Assembly: GCA_021234155.1 (NCBI GenBank)
Contig: JAJEKV010000402.1
Location: forward strand, 1-64,000
Direction: 5' to 3'
Length of the DNA stretch: 64,000 bases
Source: Isoetes taiwanensis
Lineage: Eukaryota; Streptophyta; Lycopodiopsida; Isoetales; Isoetaceae
The notes below the pieces were generated by a model. That model was not told the origin of the DNA and made no database searches. It worked only from the letters and a program-made list of their open reading frames with translations. Both the position numbers and the translations under genes were made by a program. How positions within the stretch are numbered: the stretch's first letter is position 1; each line of letters begins with the position of its first letter. Below, in pieces: positions 12,401-23,372 of the stretch.

Positions 12401-15400
12401 ACACCTCTTAGGCATATAATATTTTTATGATCTTTTTCCTCATTTGTATGCCCACCCTAAGGCCCAGAAAAATCAAAGACTAAATCCGGTCCACATTCAT
12501 TTTGTGTTTTTACCTTTATGAAGATGAATACAAGTGGGCTACTCATCCTTTTTTGAAAGAAGAAGATATATATTTGGATGGAATAGTATTGTTTTATATC
12601 TAGTTAAAGTTAAAATCTTTTGACACATGACCGTTTCTTAACGCAGATGCAAATTATCATGGTCCGGGCCAGAGATTTGCCATGATGTAAAAATTCTTTT
12701 TTAATCGCCACCCGTTGATGGTCCAAATGGCTAGAAATTTGAATGCACTAGATATCTAAAATTTATGTGGACTATCAGCATAGCATAACTTATTTGTTAG
12801 AAGACATGAAGAATTTGCAATGAATGTAGCATTTTGTGTGACGACCACATGACAATTTGCTGCTTTAAAAATACAGACGGGCAACTTGGTTGTTCGTGAT
12901 ACGTTTAATTCAAGAAGAATGAAATCTATGTTCCACTAGGCCGAAGTATAATCAAGCCATAAACATAGATACACATAATTTAGTATATGTTTCTCATTCA
13001 AGTTGGAGACCACCATATAAAGGCGAAGGTTATACTCATACCAATGATCTAGCCTCTTTATAGTGCCAACAGATACACTACACAATCTAGGATCAAGAGC
13101 AAAGTGCAACAAGTGTGATTTAGAAAAGCATGTTAAGTACGTCTTTTGCATCCCATTCGCCATTTTCTAGAAGTTTTCCCAATCAATGCCTACATTTTCC
13201 TTTTGTAAATTCTTATCATTTTGCCATGCTGTTTGAGACATTGTGTTTGTGCAAGGGTGGACTTTGATATACAATGTTCTGTAGGATTTTTTGTTGTTGT
13301 CTTAGTTCCAGTATCTGTGTTGTTTTCTTATTCGATTAAAGCCAATGCCAATACTAAAGGAACTTTGATTTTCCAAGTAATGACTTTTTGGCGGCATTAT
13401 TATGATGCATACATCTGATTCTAGCAATTCAGTTATCTAGACAATGGTCAATGCTCGAGCTATGATATTTGATGCGATTTACTTTTTGTTAACATTCATT
13501 CTTTTCGACAAGTGGCAATGCTCTTAGCTATTATATTGAATGCGATTGTTTTTTCCCTTTGTTGAACTGGCAGGTTTATGCGCTTCATTTACGTCCACGT
13601 ACTTGAGATATTTTTGAATTCTGGTTGGACATTGATTTTTCTAGATTCTTTATGCATGACAGCAATCACATGGCACATATTTTATTATTAATTTAAATGT
13701 AAGCCTTGCATCTATTCACCATCATGCGTGAAGCCATGCTTGGAAAATCAGAAGAGATGTGTACAAATATTTGTAGATTCCTCTCCCATATTCCATATTT
13801 GTTGCAGAATGAAAGCACATTATGTCCAGCTGCTCCTCATTTTCTATGTTTGTTATGGAAGCAATTGCTGACATTAAAAAATCTCTTAATCCATATGTTA
13901 TTGAGCAGTGCTCAATGCATAAGCCCTACACTAGCAATAAACTCCTCCACACTCTCCAAAAAAGATTTTCTTTGCATTTGGTCAAAAGATTTATAAACCT
14001 CCAACCTAAAATTTATCTGCTATCATCAATTTCAAGACACATCCACCTCATATCATCACCTCAAACTAAATGTGATAGTAGAGATGATAAAAGCGAATGC
14101 ATGACCATACACATATTTGTACTCAATCAAAAGACTTAGTTCTATCTTTATTCACTATCTATCATCTTATCCCCACGAAAAAATTCTGATAAACAAGTGA
14201 ACATGAGACATCCTATGACCCTTCCTTAAACTAACATCATAACAAAATGACTATAAATGTTCGTATTAAATCACAACACTTGGGTCCATATCCTTTATAT
14301 CATCTCATCTTAAAAGCAGCAAGCCAAGTTTAAATATATAATTGCATAATGTTGACCATCACATCACCCATGCTTGCAAGTTACAACCAAGATCTTACAA
14401 AGGCCTGTTACCTATTCATTTAGAAGTAAGGCTTCCTTTTAGTGCTCTATGTATCAATTTTCCAACAGCTTTAAGAGTCCAAACAACAATTAGGTACTAA
14501 ATACTTGAAAAGATATATATGAGTGCTAAAAATTCAAGAGACATATATGAACCATCAGAAGAACGTTCCATTGCCAAATCTTTTTTCTATTGATGGCATG
14601 AATAGTAATAGAAAGCATAAATATAGATTTCATATTGCAACGAGCACAATAAATCATTAATTGTTTACAATTCTATAGGGAATCATATGCTAGGAACAAG
14701 ATTTTGTCATACCCATATGACATATTATCTATTTGCCTTACCTTCATTTTTACATGCGACACTACCATTGTTTTGTGCACCAATGGGTGATTATCTACAA
14801 ATGTTGTACATCTTCTGTAACATCATCTTAATTCCTTTTAGTACTGAGAATTATGTGTTGCAACAACATGTTTGTCAACCTATATCTAGCTATATTTACA
14901 TTTTACTTTTAGTAGACATACACCCCATATATGATAACTCCATATAGGTGCACATGCCTCTATGTATGCCATACATTGCTAGGGTTCATTTGCTTATGGT
15001 TAATTTCTACATCTTAAAATTCCTTTATCTATATTATTCTAAAAGGTAGGCTAAGAATCCGGAAGGCTAAGTAGGCTAAAAACCCATAAGCCGAAGTTGA
15101 TCCTATTTTGTATCCCATATGTTTCTATGCAATTCATCCGTGATTTTAGTTAAATCGGTAGCTCTTTTTGAGAGTCAAGCCTTTAATCTTGTGGTGTTTT
15201 TTCGCTTCGCTTTTCTCGTATCTCCTCAAGTAGGATGATATTCTAGGTTGAAGCATAGTGTAGCCGCAACACCCGCAATCGAGCACCCGGACCGGCGCAA
15301 AAATGGGTATAAAGGAGGCTTTGCCGATTTGAGGAAGGAACAAATCCTGCTGACATAGTATGCGACATCATGAATCGACAATCCTCGAACAAACCGGACA

Positions 15401-16890
15401 ACACTTTCGGCTTTAAGAAGGGATTTTGTTGAACTTCACGCTTTGGCAAGAAGGTTTTGGGTTTTTTTCGATTTTGGACATGATTCTCGATGTTTTGGGC
15501 TTGAAGGTGGCTGTGGTTGCCTTTGGTTGTGGGTCTCCCATCTTCGTTGGTATTTTTATGCACAACGAGATGTAATGCAGAACAATGTATCATTTTAGCC
15601 CACCTAAATTTTTGTAATTTTATTCAGAATGTAATTTAATTGTGATAACCCATTCACTTTCGCGCCAGATCTCTATTGTGGTAACCCGCAAGATTGGGTA
15701 GGAAATATGCTCTACGTGACAATCTCAACACAAAGAACAAGGGGATTCTACAAAGCATCCTAGCAGAGTCAGTAGTCGAGGGAAGCATTGGTTCCATAGG
15801 CGTGGCAAAGAACTATCCGGATACAAAGACCAAAGGCGGATTCTAAAGCATCCCTACAGAGCTTTAGTTGTAGGAAGCATTGTTTCAGTCCAGCCCAATA
15901 ACCGATCTACACAATTATCTTCATTCGATTACCCAATCGTGATATCCAAGGAGATCGCCATGCTCGAATGGAATTTGATGCCCAGGGGCTTAATATTGTG
16001 AGTCTTGAACATATAATAGGTATGAAAGGCAGGGTTTGAGTATTTAGGAGATCGCTATCGAGGCCCTAGTTGCTGAGGCCAAGGAGTCCAGCAATAAGGA
16101 CCTTCAAATCAAGCACTACATAGCCAAGAATGTAGAAATGGGCGATGGTGGCAAAAGAAGAAAGTTATAAGGATGGATGTTCGAGAGGCGTTAGGCTATG
16201 GGGATAGCGATAAAACGCAGGATAGAAAGCAAAGCTAGACCGATATTTGGTAACACAATGGAGGGGACGTAATATTGCACCGTAAAGATGGAAAAAGGAT
16301 GAATGGCAAAGATGGGAAATCCAAAATCCACCGATGGAATGGAAAAAAGGATGTGGCATCGGAAACCAAAATCCAAAGTGATGGAAAAGGATCCGAGAAT
16401 ATTTTGGGCATTAGTGAGCCCATTACTATTAAGGTTTTTCCAAAACCCTTCGGGCTGGATTTTTAATCCCCGATAGTAATCGGCGAGCTGTCAGGGCGGG
16501 CACCACTTTGGGCACCAAGACCGTAGAATAATTGTAAAAGGAAAGGAACCAAGGCTCGACGTTGAGGGCCTCCCAATCAACCACTAGGATAGATGGGTAC
16601 AAACCCAACCGCTGGTGTTCTATTTCCACATTCAATTCGTGCACCAAAACTAAGGATTCATAACATGACTATTAAAGGTGGGACAAAGGAATCCACAATG
16701 TGTACACGTTTCAAAGTTGTTGATAGCAAGCACTCGCATGGCCATGAAGCCAAATATGTTTGGTGTCGGGTACTAATAGAAACCAAGAAAGCCTTTTAAA
16801 AAGGCTACAATATAACAGTCGTGATGCTAGTAGACCATTAGGAGCTCATGCTACATAAGTCCAAAGGGCTCCACACAAGGGACAATAATG
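9487..16890. other. Long AT-rich gene desert
   Basis: About 7.4 kb without a recognisable gene. Open frames longer than 60 codons exist at several places (for example around 9,490-9,750 and 15,243-15,593 on the minus strand, and 13,706-14,140 on the plus strand). They show no conserved domain, no splice context and compositions typical of chance AT-rich frames. Poly-T and poly-A runs occur near 11,640 and 11,520. A duplicated block lies at 15,739-15,890. Confidence 0.5.
15739..15890. repeat. Diverged tandem duplication, about 90 bp
   Basis: A block reading ggattctacaaagcatcc ... gaggaagcattggtt-like near 15,745 is repeated near 15,838 as ggattctaaagcatcc ... aggaagcattgttt. The shared words keep their order and spacing, so the two are imperfect tandem copies. 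No function is visible. Confidence 0.5.
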
Positions 16891-16913
16891 TATTCTATTC
16901 TATTCTATTCTAT
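16891..16913. repeat. TATTC (AATAG complement) microsatellite
   Basis: Four to five copies of TATTC, the complement of the AATAG pentamer at 8,885 and 9,468. Confidence 0.85.
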
Positions 16914-17848
16914 ATTATCTTCTTTCTCCTATTCTCTTGCCCTTTTCCAACTTACAAGACATTTCATTTTTCTTTATAAATAGTTGTTAGAGCCCCAAGA
17001 ATGCCACCATTTCAAGTTGAAAATCTCTCTGCTCTTGCATTATCTTTGGGATTGAGCCTTACTCTCATTGCAGCCTTTACAGAAATCATTATGGCTTATT
17101 TAAGGATTCGCTGGCCTAGCAACATAAATGCAAGTTTTATTGTAAATGCTTGGCTAAAGGAATTTCACAATTTTGTGGACCTTAGTAAAATAACTTCAAA
17201 GTCGATTTAATTAAAGTGGGTCTCATTCCATTCCCATTTTTTTTGGAACCAAGTATTTTACAACCTAAAAGGACTAGGGAAATTTTTTAAACCGCATTAT
17301 TGCTTTAGAAGATGCCTGCTTTTCCCCAGGTGAAAAAAAAATGTTAAGGAAAATTACGGGTCTACTTTTCTCAGTTTAGCGAATCGAGAAGATAAAGAGC
17401 ACAACTAAAACCAATGAAAATGTTCTCTCTCAGAAACAAAGTGTCGATCTGCCCTCAATTTTTATTCATACAAAATTTCATTAGATTGTATTTTACAATG
17501 GTTGAAGATACCATGATGGTCGAAATGACACAAATATTACATCATCTTCGATATATAGACCACCCATCGGGAACAACATGAAGTAGCAAGGCCTCGAGGT
17601 GTTCCAATCCACAAGAGCAACTTGAAGAGAATAGAAATCAACACGCTTAGCCTAACCAATGCATGTCAACAACTCTTTTTCGCCCTCTTTTTGTCAATGA
17701 ACGAAGTCTTTCCATGGCTCCCGATCATGTCCTTTCTGCTTCAAGGACCAGTTGGGAAAGGCAAAATCAAGTTAATGCAAGTGATGTTACGCATAATACA
17801 AAGAAGAAGACAACCGTTCTAAGGGCCATTTCAGAAAGTGGTTGAGGG
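16914..17848. other. Intergenic DNA, nothing recognised
   Basis: A 69-codon frame at 17,001-17,210 starts with a hydrophobic stretch (LALSLGLSLTLIAAF) but lacks homology clues and is most likely chance. No repeats were supported before the hairpin array begins at 17,849. Confidence 0.4.
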
Positions 17849-18500
17849 CCCTTTCTCGACTTGGCGAAGTCGAGAAAGGTCCTAAGGCCTTCGAGGGCCT
17901 TTTCAACCGTGAGTCGAGAAATAACTTTAGAGCAAAAAAAAAAAAAAAGAAGGGAACTTTTTCCTTTTTTTAAGTAGCAAAAAAAAAAATTTTGTCGAGA
18001 AAGGCCCTCGTGCCCCTCTCTAACCTTTCTCGACTCGTGAGTCGAGAAATGTAGCTTAGAGCCCAAAAAAGGGGGGTTTTTTTCCCCTTTTTCTTTAAGT
18101 AGGGACAAAAGAAAAAGTTTTTTTGAGGGCCTTTCGAGAGTCGAGAAAGGCCCTAAGGCTCTATAGTCTTTTTCGACTGCGAAGTCGAGAAATGTAGCTT
18201 AGAGCCAAAAGAAAAACTTTTTTTTTTCCTTTTTAAGTAGGAAAAAAAGTTTTTTTTGAGGGCCTTTCTCGATCAAGCGAGTTGAGAAAGCCCCCAAATG
18301 CTTTTTTCGACCGCAAGTCGAAATGTAGCTCAAAGTGAAAACGCAGTCGAGAAAGGCAACTCAGAGTGAAAAACGTAGGCCTGTGGGCCAATTCTGTGGA
18401 AAAGGTAGGTCTGTAGAACTTTCTCGACTCGCAAGTCGAGAAAGACAGCTTAGAGTGAAAAACTTAAGTCTGAGGGTCTTTGTCGACTCAAACATGTAAT
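17849..18500. repeat. Tandem array of TTTCTCGAC/GTCGAGAAA hairpins
   Basis: Five or more units, spaced roughly 115-142 bp, each carry an inverted repeat whose arms are TTTCTCGACT and AGTCGAGAAA with a 2-6 base loop. Clear cases are at 17,852-17,877 (11-bp perfect arms), 18,026-18,049, 18,170-18,192, 18,262-18,285 (diverged) and 18,420-18,443. After each palindrome comes a conserved tail like tgtagcttagagcc, then A-rich and T-rich homopolymer tracts, a ttaagtagg-like word and a gagggcctttctcga lead-in to the next hairpin. The arms are kept better than the surroundings in most units, with some compensating differences. There is no coding frame of note. It may be a minisatellite, the subterminal region of a transposon, or a structured transcript source. 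Confidence 0.75.
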
Positions 18501-18684
18501 CAAACATGTAACAACAAGTGTGGCAAACCTACTTGCCTACAAACATAGTTTCTATCTCCAATATTATGGAGCACAAATCATGACTAATTGAACCATATTC
18601 TATGTATTTTCTATGCATTTTCTAATGCACACCATATCCTATGCATTTTCTATGTATACAGATACAAAATGAATGCAGGCTCGA

Positions 18685-18883
18685 AAAAAATGGAACTTTA
18701 ATAATAGGATGAGCTAGACAATATAATATGAGCTAAAATAATATAGACATTATAATATCCCATTGGCCTTGGATAAATATCCCATTGATGCCCCGCTTTT
18801 TTCTGCTTGAAAAAAATGGAATTTTAATAATAAGACGAGCTATACAATATAATATGATCTAAAATAATATATAACATATGGCA
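18685..18883. repeat. Tandem duplicated unit, the target of hAT copy A
   Basis: A roughly 120-bp unit starting aaaaaaatggaactttaata near 18,689 is repeated near 18,812. The second unit stops at 18,883, where the hAT element begins. Its continuation (ccttagataaatatcccatt, then cccgcttttttct) resumes at about 21,850, on the other side of the element. The hAT therefore landed inside the second repeat unit. Confidence 0.7.
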
Positions 18884-20460
18884 CAGGGTATAAAAGAGTG
18901 GCGATTAATCGCCAAAAGGCGATTTTCTAGGGATATTCAAGAAAAGGGTGGCGAAAGTTTACAAGGGATGATTTTTAGTGGGAAAAAAAAATAGCCATAT
19001 AAAAGGGGGCAAATTTCGTAACATCTTAAGTATCGCCGAGTAAATATGCAAGACGGTGATCACATTCGCCTTCTCCATAGACGAATCTACAAGCCCTAAA
19101 ATCGGCAAATAGCCATGTCTTGCCCATCGATGGTTCTTCCAGAAAAAATGCGCGCCTATAGTGGCTTTCTTGTTATGCTTTTGTTGGAGATAGGTTGGAT
19201 TGGACCGATGCTTCGCGTCTGCTGGATAACCTGATTTGCTGCTCTATGTTCCTACAGCAAGGGACAGAGGTACAAGGCTAACCTCCTATGACGGATTTGC
19301 ATGTGGTTTTGAGCCCTATTATTGTGTGTCCTTTCTAGAATAAGTTAAATCCATATCTGGATGTTTTTGCAGGGACGGACATGCTGTTATAGAAGGGCCA
19401 TTACCTATTTGATTAGGTTCGATCTATCTATCTTCAGCATATTTGGCTCTATTTTTATGACATAATCTCTATTTTCCATTTATTTGCTAACATTTATGTC
19501 CTTTTGTATCTCTGCGATGTTATGCACATAATATCATTGTGCATTATTTGCAGGAAAACCGAGACTTTGGACTGCTAATCAAGAAGTGTTGTTCCTGCAA
19601 AATATACATCAAGAACATGTCTGTGATCAACAAGATATCAGATTTTATCGTTGGTACATCTCGAAATAGTTGTTACCGTGAATCGTGAGTCGCATTAGAT
19701 TTTCATAGGTTTTGCTATAAAAGTATATATAATCTGCTAAATGTTGGTATCCAATGCAACATAATTGATGTATTTGCTGGCAAGCTTAACAAAGGTTCAT
19801 GGTCTGCTATACACAGATCTAGTTTTTACACACACAAGCGATGAGTATATGGTCCTTTAGGTAAACAAGCTATTAGATTATTTTTGTCGTTAAGAAGTTT
19901 ATAGATATGACTATTAGAATAAACTATTGTCTCATTCATGCATAGGAAATTTGTTTAATTTTTGATTTTCTATCCTTTAATATTTGAATAATGCTTTAGT
20001 GGATAGAAGTAATGTCTTAGTGGCTGATACATCGTGAAGATCACTTTCATAAATAGATATTTTGCTAGCCTAGATCTCAAACACCATGTCTTTGAGACAT
20101 GTCTATGTAATGCAACAAGTATCATTGCTTTTGAGCTTGAATGGGTCTCTTGTATAGAAGATACTACTAAAGTTATCGATGATCGTGAATACATCTTTTT
20201 CGTGATAATATTGAAAACCTCGCTTTGTAATGCAATTCTTTCAGAAATATCGATTACAAAACATGTCCCGTGGATCTTTAAATACTGGATGGAGGATATT
20301 GGCGTTATAGCGCGGGATACAATATCCTTTGCAAAGTTATCCCGGCGAGCTAGCATATGCAAGTTCACATCATAACCGTATAGCTTAGACGGTTGTTTTA
20401 ACGCTGTTATAATCCATGTTAATTAACCATTAATTTATTATTTTATTATCCACTTTGAAG

Positions 20461-20910
20461 ATAGATCACGCTTTTGAGGAAATGCGTAAGGCACTTCAGA
20501 AGGCTTCTCCCCAGAAATGCTTATGGGAGGTCAGCAACATTCGTGAAATGGAACAAATATTTAGGAAAATGAAGAGTGAAGGAGGAAGGTTGACTGGCCA
20601 CGTTTTGTACTTTAATCAATGCTTATGGTAAATGGGGTCTTGAGCCAGTGGTTCCAAAAATTCCTCGCGACAGTGCGTAACAGCCGATGTCGCTCCCCGG
20701 ATGTCGCAGCTTTTATAATTCAGCCCTTGATGCCTATAAAAGAGCCGGAAGTTAGATTGGATGGAATTTTTGTACAAAGAAACGAAGAAAGAAGGTTGCA
20801 ATCCCGATAAAGTAACACTTAACATCATGATTAGTGCATACCGGGGAGTCACGAAGTTTGATAAGGCTGAGAAGTTGTTGTTGAGCTGCAAAACTTTGAT
20901 TGGCATGCTC
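20461..20910 (+). pseudogene. PPR gene fragment inside hAT copy A
   Basis: The segment reads as pieces of pentatricopeptide-repeat protein: HAFEEMRKA, MEQIFRKMKSEG, LINAYGKWGLE, then YNSALDAYKRAG, LDWMEFLYKE, GCNPDKVTLNIMISAYRG and FDKAEKLLL. The last part spans two consecutive 35-residue helical repeats with the usual Y-N-x-L-x-A and P-D-x-x-T-x-x positions. The frame is broken several times (stops and one-base shifts around 20,600-20,760). In plants PPR proteins act in organelle RNA processing; this fragment cannot do so. It is probably a captured exon, and the matching fragment in copy B is better preserved. Confidence 0.75.
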
Positions 20911-21139
20911 ATGTTTATACGTAATCTTTGCAAAGCAAATTTAGAACTATTTTCTCGAACAACATGTTTGGAAGCCAAGCCATCATTTATGGTCAACTGC
21001 TCTTCTCATCTCTTCTCTTAACATATGACACTTGGGCCAAGCCATTTCTTTATAGTCAACATGACACAAAAAGGGCATTACAAAGGATTCTAAGCATTGG
21101 AAGAGGAAAGAGGTATATTTTGATATATTTTTGATACAT

Positions 21140-21405
21140 TATTGGTACTTGTATGTCATCTTTGTAAGAGAGAAATTACTGGCAAACATAGGCATTATGT
21201 CAGTAAGATGGGGATCTCGCCATATATTGGAAGAAAGCCTAAATGTAAGAGGGAGTGTTACGATATGTGATACCATTTGGGTGGTGAAAGGGACGATTAT
21301 TGTAGCTAAGAATCCATGTCTTCACCTGGAGATATTCTATTATTGAAGGTTGTGAATGTGCCGCATTAAACCTCATGGTTGATTGCTATACTTATTGTCG
21401 AGCTC
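21140..21405 (+). pseudogene. RNA-dependent RNA polymerase (RDR) fragment inside hAT copy A
   Basis: The frame ending near 21,340 reads WVVKGTIIVAKNPCLH. One base further on, a shifted frame continues with PGDILLLKVVNVPH and then MVDCYTY. Plant RDR proteins carry the conserved run V-x-K-x-x-x-x-AKNPCLHPGD followed by a VDVP-x-LHH-x-x-DC-x-x-F segment, so the match is specific although short. The catalytic DLDGD motif that follows in the family is absent. The missing base just after LH is shared with copy B, so the fragment was already broken before the element copied itself. RDR enzymes make double-stranded RNA for small-RNA silencing; this piece is not functional as a protein. Confidence 0.7.
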
Positions 21406-21801
21406 CTTCTTCTTGCTGTATTTTTCTAAAACTGGAACTTTAGCTTTAATTCCCATTACTATATAGCCCTATCTTGATTCTATAGCCCTATCTTGATTCT
21501 ATGGAAAAAGAAAACTTAAACTTAAAGCCTTGCAATAAGGCTTTTAAAATTAGGATATGCACTAAGATGAGGCACACTTTTGCAAGGCATACAAAATTTG
21601 TAATACTCAAATTCGCCAAATAAAATTGTTAGTGGGAGAAAAAGTTCAAATCTAGCCAAGTGTAAAATGCATCAAGAATTATTTTAAGCAAATTTAGCCA
21701 AATAGAAATGCAAAAAATTCCTTTTTTTTTTTTTCAAGTTTAGCCAAACGTAATCTTAGTGCTAAAATTTTGAGCTCCTTAAAATTTACCCTGATATGGC
21801 A

Positions 21802-22560
21802 TTAGAATTTATTTCATTAGAATTTATATATAACATTTTAATCCATACCCATTGACCTTAGATAAATATCCCATTGGCCACTCTATACCCCTCGCCTTTT
21901 TTTGTTACGTAGACTCTATATCCCGCTTTTTTCTCCCACCCATGCTTAAATTTGATATTTGAAATTTAAGGGGTTTGAAGGACGACAATCTATTATCAAG
22001 GAATATCAAGATACATACAAGGGACCTGTGACATGGGACTCAAAACCTAGAGGACCAGATAGTCCACTAAGCAAAACCATCCAAACACAGTACATAATCA
22101 TACTCCTTGTGCCACTTTGAGGCGTTTAATGGCCTCATCACAATCAACATAACATACATCAAGTTATCATGCCATCAATAGAACCAGGCAAGATAGCCTC
22201 GCGGAGATGACATAAACCAACTTCTTCCCTCGCGCCTTCTTCCAATTGACTCCGTTGCCATGACTCTTTAGCGATCAAGATTAGGACCATCACCATAACA
22301 ACCTCGTAAAACATGACGTAAGCAACAACGGGAGAGTGGTAGGAACTATAGCCGCGCTGATTGGCAAGTTAAGGGACGACACCATTGAACAGGTAGAACA
22401 TCTTCCATAGCCGAGGAATGCAAGACAACCGGCAAAGGTTGATCATGAATAGATGAAGAAATAACAAGAGGGAGTTTGAACCCGAGAAGAATGTTGAACC
22501 GATTCCCTCGAGATGCACGGTATACCCGAGAAAGCTAGCAAAAGCCGCCTTATCAGAAAC
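21802..22560. other. Intergenic DNA after hAT copy A
   Basis: The first 140 bases continue the repeat unit that was split by the hAT insertion. The rest (to about 22,560) has no recognisable gene. Stop codons interrupt all frames that might extend the LINE-like relic downstream. Confidence 0.5.
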
Positions 22561-23372
22561 AAATGGGCTAATTCAGACCATTCTAAGTTTAAGATCCAAC
22601 TTCTTATACCAAGGCCCTTCACAACTACACTACACACCGGGCAAAGGCGAGTCCACGTGCTTAGAAACACAAATCCTTGGACCACTCATGATGGAGTATG
22701 AGATATGAACCCAAGTCCCGCTGCAATTGCAACTAGAAATTGATGAGCTATTAGATCAGGAGGAAGATTAGGTAATGAGAACCAAAGAAGGCATCTTTAA
22801 TGCACTAACCGTATCTAGTGTAAAGCCAGGAGAATAATACTGGTACATTATATATTCCCCCACCAAGTGGATCAATCCTCTTGATACCAAAGAGTCCACC
22901 GCATCACTACTTTCAAACATAATGAGAACAAAGTTTTGCCAATAACTTGATGGACCTAAAAGGAGGAAGTTGAAGGCGCCGTAAGCCGAGACAACCAAAT
23001 ATGGAACCGCGGAAAATCTAAATAGCCACCGGTTAAAATACCCAAGAACTGCACAAGAAGATAAGTTCTCAGCACACTTAATATGAGCTTGATGGTCCAC
23101 CTCAACCATAGGAATACCAGAAGCTTGAACCACATTCTGACAATCAGACTGGTAAAATATGTCATCTGGAGGCAATTGTTGTTGCAGCTTGAATTGCCGG
23201 GCTTTAATGTGTCCAAGATTGCCGACAACTTATCCTTACTTCCTTCAGACAATACCTGTAAAGCAGCCGCTACCCTTTGCCTTTCTAGATGCACTAAATA
23301 TATCCTTACAAAGCCAATCCCTAAATCTTTGATATGAAACTTTTGTAACCGAATCAGATGATTTTCAAGCAC
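22560..23372 (-). pseudogene. LINE ORF1-like (DUF4283 type) relic
   Basis: Read on the minus strand, the segment gives LGYFNRWLFRF, YWQNFVLIMFESSDAVDSL, GLIHLVGEYIMYQYYSPGF, LKMPSLVLI and PNLPPDLIAHQFL, followed out of frame by GPRICVSKHVDSPLP and GPWYKKLDLKLR. This is the order of the DUF4283 nucleic-acid-binding domain found at the N-terminus of plant L1-type LINE ORF1 proteins, including the P-x-W-V-x-L-P-x-L-P region. At least three frameshifts and several stops interrupt it. The zinc knuckle expected next was not found. The family call rests on pattern memory and could be checked by profile search. Confidence 0.5.

Larger units (their letters stand above)
18884..21793 (+). mobile_element. 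Non-autonomous hAT-type element, copy A, with captured gene fragments
   Basis: The element starts CAGGGTATAAAAG and ends AAAATTTACCCTG, giving 7-bp terminal inverted repeats CAGGGTA/TACCCTG. It is flanked on both sides by the exact 8-bp duplication atatggca (18,876-18,883 and 21,794-21,801). An 8-bp duplication and a CAGGG-type terminus are hallmarks of the hAT superfamily. The 2.9-kb interior encodes no recognisable transposase, so it must have moved in trans. It contains a PPR-like fragment and an RNA-dependent RNA polymerase-like fragment in the same orientation. A second copy in opposite orientation lies at 47,410-50,308; the two align end to end with many substitutions and small indels (for example, a 20-bp tandem duplication at about 21,465-21,505 is present only here). 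Confidence 0.85.

Noticed and set aside
17767-18108. 113-codon minus-strand frame across the hairpin array
   Set aside because: It follows the repeat unit and its homopolymer tracts (runs of Phe and Lys); a by-product of the array.
20034-20375. Plus-strand 113-codon frame inside hAT copy A, considered as a transposase remnant
   Set aside because: It overlaps an equally long antisense frame, has no hAT dimerisation or DDE motifs, and is not preserved in copy B.
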